Source: an uncultured Dehalococcoidia bacterium (GTDB lineage: Bacteria > Chloroflexota > Dehalococcoidia > Lucifugimonadales > UBA3495). Taken from it: a DNA stretch of 64,000 bases. The DNA lies in contig OY282565.1 of NCBI GenBank assembly GCA_958296445.1, forward strand, positions 3,335,570 through 3,399,569, in the 5' to 3' direction. The position numbers were made by a program, and so were the translations under genes. Shown here one piece after another: positions 17,147-24,010 of the stretch (the stretch's first letter is position 1; each line of letters starts with the position of its first letter). The notes beneath the pieces are model-generated. The model made no database searches. It was given only the letters and a program-made list of their open reading frames with translations, and was not told the origin of the DNA.

Positions 17147-17499
17147 AATTCCTGATAGATCGGTGCGTTGGCCGCCGCTTGGCTCACTGGCTCCGCAACG
17201 AAGGCCACGACGTCCTAGAAGCCCTGACGCTCGGCTCCGACCCGGGAGACCAAGCCCTGCTGGAATTGGCGGAATCGGAGAATCGGGTACTGATTACGAT
17301 TGACACCGACTTTGGGAAACTGGTTTATCTGCACGGCGTTCCACATAGCGGGCTAATCCGGTTGCCTGACCTGTCGGTCGAGCAGCGCATCGCGCTAGTG
17401 TCCGAAATAATCCGCCGCCATTACAGCGCACTGGAAAACCGCGCCATAGTAACCATAACTGGCAGTCGAATCCGTATTTCGCAGCCGCCTGCCAACTAA
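17143..17499 (+). CDS. DUF5615 PIN-like toxin
   Basis: A 118-residue PIN-like protein (DUF5615, related to Mut7-C RNases). The N-terminal FLIDRCVGRRLAHWLRNEGH (about residues 3-22) supplies the first acidic residue, Asp6, and ITIDTDFGKLV (about residues 52-62) supplies further aspartates expected in the nuclease site. The start is a GTG overlapping the upstream DUF433 stop (GTGA), a sign of coupled translation. The two form a toxin-antitoxin-like pair. RNase activity is known for PIN relatives; for this subgroup it is inferred. Confidence 0.83.
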   Translation: MKFLIDRCVGRRLAHWLRNEGHDVLEALTLGSDPGDQALLELAESENRVLITIDTDFGKLVYLHGVPHSGLIRLPDLSVEQRIALVSEIIRRHYSALENRAIVTITGSRIRISQPPAN

Positions 17500-17578
17500 G
17501 CGCAATCCCACAACCCCCCTATATGTTATGCTTTTACCATCCCGGAAAACCACCAACAACCAATTCTGGAGGTTTCTT

Positions 17579-18652
17579 ATGGCTATCGAATTTTGGGCAA
17601 TGGGCCGTCCCTCTGCGGGCGGGCCCAATTCCCAAGAGTTCAACGGCGTGCAACAGGCCGTCCGCGCCGAGCAAATCGGATACGACGGCATCGTCTACGT
17701 CGACTCCCAAAACCGCTACGGCGACTCATACATCGCCCTCGCCCTAGCCGCCCACGCCACGACCACCATCAAGCTCGGCACCGGCGTCACCAACTCCTTC
17801 ACCCGACATCCCGCCGTCACCGCCTCCGCCATCGCCACCGTCCAAGCCGAAAGCGGCGGGCGGGCCTACCTAGGCATCGGCCGCGGCGACTCCGCCCTAG
17901 CCCACTTGGGCCGCGCCCCCGACTCAGTACCCAAATTCGAGGACTACCTAAAAAGACTCCAAGCCTACCTGCGCGGCGAGGACGTCCCCTTCGAGGCCGG
18001 CGGCGACATCAGCTCCATCGGCCTTGCCGACTACCGCGATTCCAGCCTCATATTCTGGATCGACAGCGCCCGCCCGCCCAAAGTGCCGGTGGACGTAGCC
18101 GCCACCGGCCCCAAAGTCATCGCCGCCGCCGCCCGCCACGCCGACCGGGTCACCCTCAACGTCGGCGCCGACGCCAAACGCATCCAGTGGGGCATGGACG
18201 TCGCCCGCGCTGCCCGCGCCGAGGCCGGCCTCCCGCCCGACATCCCCTTCGGCGCCTACGTCCCTCTGGTGGTTCACGACGACCCCCAAGAGGCGGCCCG
18301 AATCGGCACCTTCCAAGTCTCCCTGTTCGCCCGCTTCTCCGCAATGTACGGCAGCGTAGTAGGCCCGGCCTCGCAGGAGCAACGCGCGGTAATGCACAGC
18401 ATCCACGGCGCCTACGATATGCAACACCACGGCCTCGCCGGCGCCCCCCAAGACGAGGTTGTAACCCCCGATTTCGCCCGCGAATTCGGCATATTCGGCC
18501 CCCCAACCCACTGCGCCGACCGCCTAGCCGAGCTCATCGACCTAGGCATAGACAAATTCATCATCCGCGGCGTATCCCTAGACCCCGCCGACCCCGACTC
18601 AAACGCCGCCCAGCGCTTCACCCAAGAAGTAGCCCCCCTCCTCCGCAACTAG
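17579..18652 (+). CDS. LLM-class (F420-dependent type) flavin oxidoreductase
   Basis: The 357-residue protein follows the luciferase-like monooxygenase TIM-barrel pattern: AEQIGYDGIVYVDSQ after an N-terminal strand, LGTGVTNSFTRHPAVTASAI (about residues 65-84), GGRAYLGIGRGDSALAHLG (about 93-111), and a C-terminal FGPPTHCADRLAELIDLGID stretch. Such enzymes use F420 or FMN; the GIGRGDS segment is similar to F420-dependent methylene-tetrahydromethanopterin reductase-like members. The ATG at 17579 has a TGGAGG ribosome site, so the longer frame from 17528 is rejected. The substrate is unknown. It is followed by the CRISPR-IscB locus in the same direction. Confidence 0.86.
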   Translation: MAIEFWAMGRPSAGGPNSQEFNGVQQAVRAEQIGYDGIVYVDSQNRYGDSYIALALAAHATTTIKLGTGVTNSFTRHPAVTASAIATVQAESGGRAYLGIGRGDSALAHLGRAPDSVPKFEDYLKRLQAYLRGEDVPFEAGGDISSIGLADYRDSSLIFWIDSARPPKVPVDVAATGPKVIAAAARHADRVTLNVGADAKRIQWGMDVARAARAEAGLPPDIPFGAYVPLVVHDDPQEAARIGTFQVSLFARFSAMYGSVVGPASQEQRAVMHSIHGAYDMQHHGLAGAPQDEVVTPDFAREFGIFGPPTHCADRLAELIDLGIDKFIIRGVSLDPADPDSNAAQRFTQEVAPLLRN

Positions 18653-18730
18653 CCGCGATACGCCCGTCACAACTCCCCCGCAAACCCCTCGACGCAAACC
18701 GCCATCCCAAAACCGCCACAACCAAACACA

Positions 18731-18772
18731 GGGCGGCGCCATACCCAAAAGCCGCAAAGTATGGTGCCGCCC
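18731..18772. repeat. Long hairpin downstream of the LLM gene
   Basis: Arms GGGCGGCGCCATAC (18731-18744) and GTATGGTGCCGCCC (18759-18772) pair over 14 positions with one G-U. There is no T tract, so it is either a REP-like element or a mRNA-end hairpin. It separates the LLM gene from the CRISPR locus promoter. Confidence 0.6.
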
Positions 18773-18819
18773 CTACCGGCAAAACCGGCGCCCGTCCCCC
18801 AAATGATGACAGATGCCCA

Positions 18820-18847
18820 TTGCGACCCAATCCCTGCGCGTTATAAG
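18820..18847 (+). promoter_or_regulatory. Putative promoter of the CRISPR array
   Basis: TTGCGA (18820-18825) and TATAAG (18842-18847) are spaced by 16 nt, close to the sigma-70 consensus boxes. Transcription would start near 18854, about 25 nt before the first repeat, and run through the array into the non-coding RNA and possibly IscB. Predicted by eye only. Confidence 0.45.
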
Positions 18848-18878
18848 ATACATCTACGGTTTCAGACTGGCAGGCGCA

Positions 18879-19517
18879 ACCCAACCCCGGCGCGTGGGGG
18901 GCAATCGCGGTGGTTACGCTGCTCGTTGGTAGCAGTGCGGCTAGGCCCCGGCGCGTGGGAGGCAACCCGGCGTAATAGGCACTCTGAGCAACGCGCCGTA
19001 GCTAGGCCCCGGCGCGTGGGGGACAACCAACTCGGATTACGTGCCTCAGCACTATATCCAGGCTAGGCCCCGGCGCGTGGGGGGCAACCATTCTTTCCGT
19101 ATCCGGCCCCGATGGTGCAAGAGCTAGGCCCCGGCGCGTGGGGGGCAACCTCCATCGAGTCCTTGAAGACGCACTGCATTAGCGCTAGGCCCCGGCGCGT
19201 GGGGGGCAACCGTTCCACCCCCTCGGTCATTCTCCCGTAGGTTCGCTAGGCCCCGGCGCGTGGGGGGCAACCACACCGGCGCACCGCCCGTTGGCGTAAA
19301 GCTGACGCTAGGCCCCGGCGCGTGGGGGACAACCCACCTCCCAGGATATTTCGTATAGCGAAACTCCGCTAGGCCCCGGCGCGTGGGGGGCAACCAGTAA
19401 GCGCCAGTGGTGAAGCCCAGATTATCCGGCTAGGCCCCGGCGCGTGGGGGGCAACCGCGATCATCGACAGTTTTTCCAGCGTCGTGTTCGCTAGGCCCCG
19501 GCGCGTGGGGGGCAACC
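18879..19517 (+). CRISPR. CRISPR array, 11 repeats and 10 spacers, linked to IscB
   Basis: The 28-nt consensus repeat is GCTAGGCCCC-GGCGCGTGGG-GGGCAACC. Repeats start at 18879 (degenerate), 18940, 19001, 19062, 19123, 19184, 19245, 19307, 19368, 19429 and 19490. All spacers are 33 nt except the seventh, which is 34 nt (19273-19306). Three inner repeats carry single changes: A for G in the second, and GGGGGAC for GGGGGGC in the third and eighth. The first repeat keeps the 3' 19-20 nt but has lost the 5' nine (ACCCAACCC for GCTAGGCCC). The spacing is like type I-E arrays, but no cas gene lies within the window. Downstream is an anti-repeat-bearing non-coding stretch and iscB in the same direction, so the plus strand is taken as the RNA strand: spacer first, repeat second, as in Cas9 crRNAs. 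Confidence 0.95.
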
Positions 19518-19790
19518 CCAGCGCAGGCGATAACCATTATCGCCAAGTGAGCCGGTTATCCGGCAAAGGTCGTCCCCCGCGCGTCGCCGTCCCGAAAGGG
19601 GCGGTATCCTAGCCAGGCTAAGCAGGTTTCGGCCTGCTACGTTACAGGCGAATACATAGGCACTTTGGGATGTTTCACCAGTCCCGAACTCTGCAGCATA
19701 CGGTTAAACAGGTCATAGGGAAAGCCAGTGCCGTCATGCAATAAACCGCTTGTAACATTGCCGAGGTGAGCATTACCACCGAAAGGTGAG
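19518..19790 (+). ncRNA. Candidate omega RNA / tracr-like scaffold of the IscB system
   Basis: About 275 nt with no gene between the last repeat and iscB, rich in helices. In order: GGCGATAA-CCA-TTATCGCC (19526-19544); GCCGG-TTAT-CCGGC (19551-19564); the anti-repeat with its inner hairpin (19568-19613); AGCAGG...CCTGCT (19621-19638); a long-range helix of ACGTTACAGG (19639-19648) with CTTGTAACAT (19749-19758), one mismatch; within it GGCACT (19659-19664) with AGTGCC (19727-19732), TTGGGA (19665-19670) with TCCCGA (19682-19687), and GCATACGG (19696-19703) with CCGTCATGC (19731-19739), which competes with the preceding helix; CGGTT (19701-19705) with AACCG (19744-19748) could form a pseudoknot. 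A last hairpin CACC-GAAA-GGTG (19777-19788) covers the ribosome site of iscB. IscB omega RNAs are known to be encoded just upstream of the gene, with the guide at their 5' end; here the last spacer and repeat stand in that position. Confidence 0.85.
19568..19613 (+). other. Anti-repeat complementary to the CRISPR repeat
   Basis: Bases 19568-19586 (GGTCGTCCCCCGCGCGTCG) pair with the last 19 nt of the repeat at 18 of 19 positions, three of them G-U, with a single A-C mismatch. Bases 19587-19604 form their own hairpin CCGTCCC-GAAA-GGGGCGG. Bases 19608-19613 (CCTAGC) pair perfectly with the first six nt of the repeat (GCTAGG), across a 3x3 internal loop (TAT against CCC). The whole repeat is therefore covered by a split anti-repeat, as in a tracrRNA. 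Confidence 0.9.
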
Positions 19791-19794
19791 ACCA

Positions 19795-21198
19795 ATGAAA
19801 TCAGTTGGCGTACTCGACACCGGGAAAGCCCCGCAGTTGCCCGTCCATCCGGCCGCCGCCCGCCGGATGCTAAGGGACGGGCAGGCCGCGGTCTACCGCA
19901 AACACCCCTTCACCATCATTCTCAAGACGGCGGCGGATACGCAACCCGAAACGCTGCGGCTGAAACTTGACCCCGGCAGCCGAACCACCGGCCTTGCCGT
20001 AGTCAATGACCGGCGGCAGGAAATCCTGTGGGCCGGGGAACTTAAACACCGCGGGCCTGAAATCAAGTCCGCCCTAGACAAGCGGCGGGCTTTGCGCCGG
20101 GGGCGCCGCAACCGCAACACCCGCTACCGCCCCGCCCGTTTCGACAACCGGCGCAGAGGCGGATGCCACGGTTGCGGCGGAAACCCGCGAAGTGGCAAAA
20201 GCCTTTGCCGTCCTTGCGCCGTTAAGCCTGCCAACCAGCGCAAAGACGAAAGGCAGGTTATACCAAAATGGCTGGCGCCTTCAGTGATGAGCCGCGTCCA
20301 CAACGTCGAAACCTGGGTGCGGCGTCTCCGCGCCGCTTTCCCCATCGGCGCCATCAGCGTTGAGATTACCCGGTTCGACACCCAGTTGATGGAAAACCCG
20401 GACATCAGCGGGGTCGAATACCAGCAGGGCGAACTGGCCGGGTACGAAGTGCGGGAGTACCTGCTGGAGAAGTTCCAGCGTAAATGCGCCTATTGCGGCA
20501 AAAAGGACGTGCCTCTGGAAATCGAGCATATCGTCCCAAAGTCACGAGGTGGAACTGACCGGGTGACCAACCTTACCATCGCCTGCCGCCCCTGTAATCA
20601 GAAAAAGGACGACCGGACAGCGGCGGAGTTCGGCCACCCCGAAGTGCAGGCGCAAGCCCGGCGCCCCCTGCGCGACGCCGCAATGATGAACGCCACCCGC
20701 TACAAAATCTGCGATATGCTGAAAACCACCGGGCTGGATGTCGAAACCGGAACCGGCGGCCGGACGAAGTTTAACCGAACCAACGCCGGGCTGGAAAAGT
20801 CCCATTGGGCCGACGCCGCCTGCGTGGGTGAGTCTACGCCGGAGCAGTGGCATACCGGCAAAGGCCAAGTCCAAGAAATACGAGTCCGTAGCTATGCCAG
20901 ACGAGGACGGCGGCAAGTCTGCTTAACCGACAAGTTCGGGTTTCCCGAGAAACAGGGTAAATCCGGCGTCCGGTTCTTTGGCTACCAGACCGGCGATGTC
21001 GTCCAGGTAGTCAAGTCCAAAGGCAAATGGGCAGGTATTTACCATGGCCGAATTTCCGTAAGGGCCAGCGGGAAGTTTGTCTTTTCCCCGAGGAATAAAG
21101 AAAAACAGCCATCATCATTCCGGGCAAAGGAAATCGTCAAGTTGCTAGACCGTTGCGGCAACTACGAATACGCCGCCCGGAACATCGCCGCCGACTAA
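19795..21198 (+). CDS. iscB: IscB RNA-guided nuclease (RuvC + HNH), CRISPR-associated
   Basis: IscB is the compact ancestor-like relative of Cas9 that cuts DNA guided by an omega RNA. From the ATG at 19795 it has 467 residues. An N-terminal PLMP-like segment (VLDTGKAPQLPVHPA, residues 6-20) is followed by RuvC-I with Asp59 (LKLDPGSRTTGLAVV) and an arginine-rich bridge (KRRALRRGRRNRNTRYRPAR, 96-115). RuvC-II has Glu190 (ISVEITRFD). The HNH domain (about 215-280) has zinc cysteines 231, 234, 264, 267 and catalytic His245 and Asn259 or Asn268, and RuvC-III is HWADAA with His337 and Asp340. All catalytic residues are present. The C-terminal 100 residues form the RNA/PAM-side beta-rich region. Residues 121-160 hold an insert with two extra CxxC pairs (124/127, 138/141). 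The AGGTGAG ribosome site overlaps a hairpin. No tnpA or IS200/605 end is visible. A GTG at 19786 is a less likely start. Confidence 0.95.
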   Translation: MKSVGVLDTGKAPQLPVHPAAARRMLRDGQAAVYRKHPFTIILKTAADTQPETLRLKLDPGSRTTGLAVVNDRRQEILWAGELKHRGPEIKSALDKRRALRRGRRNRNTRYRPARFDNRRRGGCHGCGGNPRSGKSLCRPCAVKPANQRKDERQVIPKWLAPSVMSRVHNVETWVRRLRAAFPIGAISVEITRFDTQLMENPDISGVEYQQGELAGYEVREYLLEKFQRKCAYCGKKDVPLEIEHIVPKSRGGTDRVTNLTIACRPCNQKKDDRTAAEFGHPEVQAQARRPLRDAAMMNATRYKICDMLKTTGLDVETGTGGRTKFNRTNAGLEKSHWADAACVGESTPEQWHTGKGQVQEIRVRSYARRGRRQVCLTDKFGFPEKQGKSGVRFFGYQTGDVVQVVKSKGKWAGIYHGRISVRASGKFVFSPRNKEKQPSSFRAKEIVKLLDRCGNYEYAARNIAAD

Positions 21199-21213
21199 CC
21201 TCGCCCCCCCAAC

Positions 21214-22716
21214 TCAGTCCCCCGGCTGCGGCGCCGCCCGTTCTGGCTGCGGCGCGGGTTTCGCCCCGCCTTGCAACAACGACACCGTCATTGACGCTAT
21301 CACCAGCGCAATCAGCCCGAAAAAGGCATAGCGCATCCCGGCGGTGAACGCCCCCCGCACCCCCTCCACCGCGTCATTCCGCACCGCCTCCAGGCTCGGC
21401 TCGAACCCCAGCGAACCCATCGTCACCGTCACGATAGTAGTAGCGATAGCCAGGCTTATCACATTGGCCGAATTGCGAACCAGATTCAGAAAACCCGACA
21501 CCACCCCGTAGCTCTCCCGCCCCACCGCGCTCAGCACCGAACTGGAATTGGGCGAATAAAACATCCCCATCCCGCAATTGACCATTATCAGCCCCGGAAT
21601 CACCTCCCACAGCGACGACGACTCCGTAACGCGGGTAAGTATCGCCAGCCCCAGCGTCGAAAACACCATTCCGCCCACCGTGAACCAGCGCCAGCCGAAC
21701 TTGTCCGACAGCGTGCCGCTCACCGACCCCATAATCGCCATGCACAACGCCCCTGGCATCACCACCAGCCCGGCCACTTTCGGGCTGTGGCCCAGCACGT
21801 TTTGCAGGTAAAAAGGCATCAGGAAAAGCACCGACGACTGCCCCAAAAAAGTCAAAAAAGCCGCCGACACCCCGCAGGAAAACACCCGCTCCCGGAAAAA
21901 CCGCAGATTGAACATCGGCGACGCCGCCCGCAGCTCCCACCAGATAAAAGCCGCGAACATACCGGCGGAAAGGGCGAATGCGGCCAGTATCGGCGCCGAC
22001 ATCCAGCCCGTGTTCACCGCCAGAGTCAGCCCCAGCAACAACGCCACCAGCACCCCCGTCGAAAGGGCCGCCCCCGGCCAGTCGAACCCGCTCAACGCCC
22101 TTCCCGCCCTACCGCCCGGCGCCGACGATTCCCAGCGCCGCAGCACCACCAGCGTGGCTATCACCCCCAGCAGCCCCAAGGGAATGGTTATGAAAAACAC
22201 CGCCCGCCAATGCACCAAGTCAACCACAACGCCGCCGATGGCCGGCCCGGCCACCGCGCCCACGCCCACGGTGGTCATCAGCAACCCGATGGCCCGCCCC
22301 CGCTCGCTGCTGGGAAACACCGAGGTCATAATCGCCATCCCGGTGCCTTGGGTCATCGCCGCGCCCACCCCCTGGAATATCCGGGCCAGCAACAGCGTCG
22401 CCGAATCCGGCGCCAGCCCCGCCCCCGCCGCCCCCAGCATCAGTATCACGCTGCCGAGAACGTAGACGCGCTTCTGGCCGATAATATCCGCCAGCCGTCC
22501 CATAGGCAGCAACAGGGCACTAATGGTCAGCGCAAACCCGATAACCACCCATTGCACGCTGGCAAGCTCAATACGCAGGTCTTCGGCAATGGAAGGCAGC
22601 GCCACAATGACGCTGCCATGGTCAACGACCGAGGCGAAAAGCCCGACCGCCAAAGCCCCAAACACCCAATACTTGTTGCTGCCGCTCTGATTCACTGTCG
22701 AATGGGCATAAAACAA
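21214..22716 (-). CDS. DHA2/EmrB-QacA family MFS drug exporter
   Basis: A 500-residue, 14-helix major facilitator protein. The start of the first helix (FGALAVGLFASVVDHGSVIV) contains the acidic residue typical of the group; GRLADIIGQKRVYVLG (about residues 73-88) is motif A; GVGAVAGPAIGGVVVDLVHW (about 151-170) is the antiporter motif C region. Such pumps export amphiphilic compounds by proton antiport. The start is uncertain: TTG at 22716 gives full length, while a GTG at 22695 gives seven residues less; neither has a clear ribosome site. It is convergent with iscB, only 15 nt apart, so it is not part of that locus functionally as far as can be told. Confidence 0.88.
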   Translation of the reverse strand: MFYAHSTVNQSGSNKYWVFGALAVGLFASVVDHGSVIVALPSIAEDLRIELASVQWVVIGFALTISALLLPMGRLADIIGQKRVYVLGSVILMLGAAGAGLAPDSATLLLARIFQGVGAAMTQGTGMAIMTSVFPSSERGRAIGLLMTTVGVGAVAGPAIGGVVVDLVHWRAVFFITIPLGLLGVIATLVVLRRWESSAPGGRAGRALSGFDWPGAALSTGVLVALLLGLTLAVNTGWMSAPILAAFALSAGMFAAFIWWELRAASPMFNLRFFRERVFSCGVSAAFLTFLGQSSVLFLMPFYLQNVLGHSPKVAGLVVMPGALCMAIMGSVSGTLSDKFGWRWFTVGGMVFSTLGLAILTRVTESSSLWEVIPGLIMVNCGMGMFYSPNSSSVLSAVGRESYGVVSGFLNLVRNSANVISLAIATTIVTVTMGSLGFEPSLEAVRNDAVEGVRGAFTAGMRYAFFGLIALVIASMTVSLLQGGAKPAPQPERAAPQPGD

Positions 22717-22850
22717 CCTCGGCGCACCCCCCCAAACCCAAAGGCGGGCCGCCCAGCGTCAATATCCCGATCTCCTATCCCCCCATTATACTCCAATTCC
22801 CCCCCACACACCGCAACCCAACCCCACCCCCGCCATTGCTTGCCACCCCC

Positions 22851-23040
22851 CGTCATTCCCGCGAAAGCGGGAATCCAGCCACCGCCGCAAACACACCCTT
22901 AGCTCCCCGCGCCCCTCCGTCATTCCCGCGAAAGCGGGAATCCAGCCACCCCGCCGCAAACACACCCTTAGCTCGCCGCGCCCCCCGTCATTCCCGCGAA
23001 AGCGGGAATCCAGCCCACCGCCCCAGCAGACACCCCCTTA
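22851..23040. repeat. Three tandem ~67-bp units built on palindrome family A
   Basis: CGTCATTCCCGCGAAAGCGG followed by GAATCCAG starts at 22851, 22918 and 22986. The DNA between (CCRCCGCAAACACACCCTTA and GCTCSCCGCGCCCC) is repeated too, so the unit is about 67 bp. This fills most of the 22717-23125 gap; no gene is seen there. Confidence 0.85.
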
Positions 23041-23125
23041 GCTTGCCGCCCCCAATTCGATTAAAATACCCTTGCCCCGAATCCAATCCCAAACCACCCG
23101 ACACCCAAAAAAGAGGAGACCCAAA

Positions 23126-23686
23126 ATGGCAAGAATCCCCACGGCCAGCCGGGACACCGTGCCGCCGGAACAAGCGGCGGCCTTTGACCAATACGTAGCC
23201 GGGCGGGGCAGCATCCCCGAAACCGGCCCCCTGTCGGTAATGCTCCACGTGCCGGAGCTCATCCAGCGCGGCGAGCACCTGCGGGCCTATCTGCGGGGCG
23301 ACGAATCCAGCCTACCCGCCAACATCCGCGAACTCGGTATGCTGGTGGCCGCCCGCGAAATGGACTGCCAGTTTATCTGGAACGCCCACGCCGCCCTAGG
23401 CCGACAATCCGGCCTAAGCGACCGCCTAGTAGACAACCTCCGCGACAAAAAGGAACTCAGCGAACTATCCCCCGCCGAAACCGCGGTAATCGCCTACGGC
23501 CAAGAATTTTTCCGCACCCACCGGGTAAGCCAAGACACCTTCGACCAAGCAATGGCCCAATTCGGCGCCCGCGGCCTAGTAGAGCTGACCACTCTGATGG
23601 GCTACTACGCCTGCCTGGCCTTCAACATCAACGCCTTCGACGTCGGCCTCCCCGCCCAAACCACCGAACCGCCCCTCCCCGTCTAA
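23126..23686 (+). CDS. Carboxymuconolactone decarboxylase-like family protein
   Basis: The 186-residue protein has the helical CMD/peroxidase-related pattern: LPANIRELGMLVAAREMDC (about residues 63-81) followed by QFIWNAHAALGRQSGLSD with the conserved histidine, and a second half ELTTLMGYYACLAFNINAF typical of the longer members. The CxxxH pair is not in its usual form; one cysteine (DCQFIWNAH) lies before the histidine. It may process a lactone or act as a peroxidase-like protein; the role cannot be set. The ATG follows AAGAGGAG with good spacing. It stands alone between repeat-rich gaps. Confidence 0.82.
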   Translation: MARIPTASRDTVPPEQAAAFDQYVAGRGSIPETGPLSVMLHVPELIQRGEHLRAYLRGDESSLPANIRELGMLVAAREMDCQFIWNAHAALGRQSGLSDRLVDNLRDKKELSELSPAETAVIAYGQEFFRTHRVSQDTFDQAMAQFGARGLVELTTLMGYYACLAFNINAFDVGLPAQTTEPPLPV

Positions 23687-23704
23687 GCCCGCGCCACAAC
23701 CCCA

Positions 23705-23739
23705 ATACCCTAACCCACCCGGGAGTGGGTTAGGGTAGG
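23705..23739. repeat. Palindromic repeat, family C variant
   Basis: TACCCTAACCCACCCGGGAG with TGGGTTAGGGTAGGG makes a hairpin after the CMD gene. It could double as a transcript-end hairpin; there is no T tract. Confidence 0.65.
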
Positions 23740-23866
23740 GATAAAGGCAAACCGCCGCCCTGCCCGGCATCCACAACATAAAAAGTAGCCCGCTTTTGGC
23801 TATGCCCCGCCACCGACGCTATCAAGCGGGAATCCGCCGGGGACGGGCCGACGGGCCCCGTTGGTT

Positions 23867-24010
23867 ATGATAGGCCCTACTCTGGCAGGACGATTCCTGA
23901 CGGTTCCCGTCGAACCCACCGGGAAATGGGGAATCTGGCGCCCGGTCACCGCCTTCACATCCAACACACACCACATAGAAAGCTACCGGCAAGGACTAGA
24001 CAATGAATGA
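23867..24010 (+). CDS. Possible 47-residue protein overlapping the RHH gene
   Basis: An ATG-started frame of 47 codons (MIGPTLAGRFLTVPVEP at its start) ends in TGA at 24008-24010 and overlaps the start of the ribbon-helix-helix gene at 24003 by 8 nt (AATGAATGA). Such overlap is common in toxin-antitoxin or coupled gene pairs. There is no visible ribosome site and the family is not recognised, so it may be a chance frame. The region before it (23740-23866) shows nothing clear. Confidence 0.25.
   Translation: MIGPTLAGRFLTVPVEPTGKWGIWRPVTAFTSNTHHIESYRQGLDNE

Noticed and set aside
18731..18788. Transposon end upstream of the CRISPR array.
   Set aside because: There is an inverted repeat but no matching copy at the other side of the locus and no target duplication, so a hairpin element is more likely.
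17593..18846. Long Arg/Pro-rich plus-strand frame overlapping the LLM oxidoreductase.
   Set aside because: It is a shadow frame caused by high GC at third codon positions. The LLM protein in the other frame has clear family motifs.
18618..19393. Minus-strand open frames over the array encoding repeated peptides such as APHAPGPS and PPTRRGLA.
   Set aside because: They are translations of the CRISPR repeats. The periodicity is 61 nt and no ribosome site or homology supports a gene.
18879..21198. Complete type I-E or type II CRISPR-Cas system.
   Set aside because: No cas1, cas2, cas3, cascade or cas9 gene is in the window. The nuclease lacks the large REC lobe of Cas9 and is IscB-sized with a PLMP-like start.
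19518..21198. Active IS200/IS605-type transposon carrying IscB.
   Set aside because: No tnpA (Y1 transposase) and no recognisable left or right end hairpins with target motif are seen on either side.
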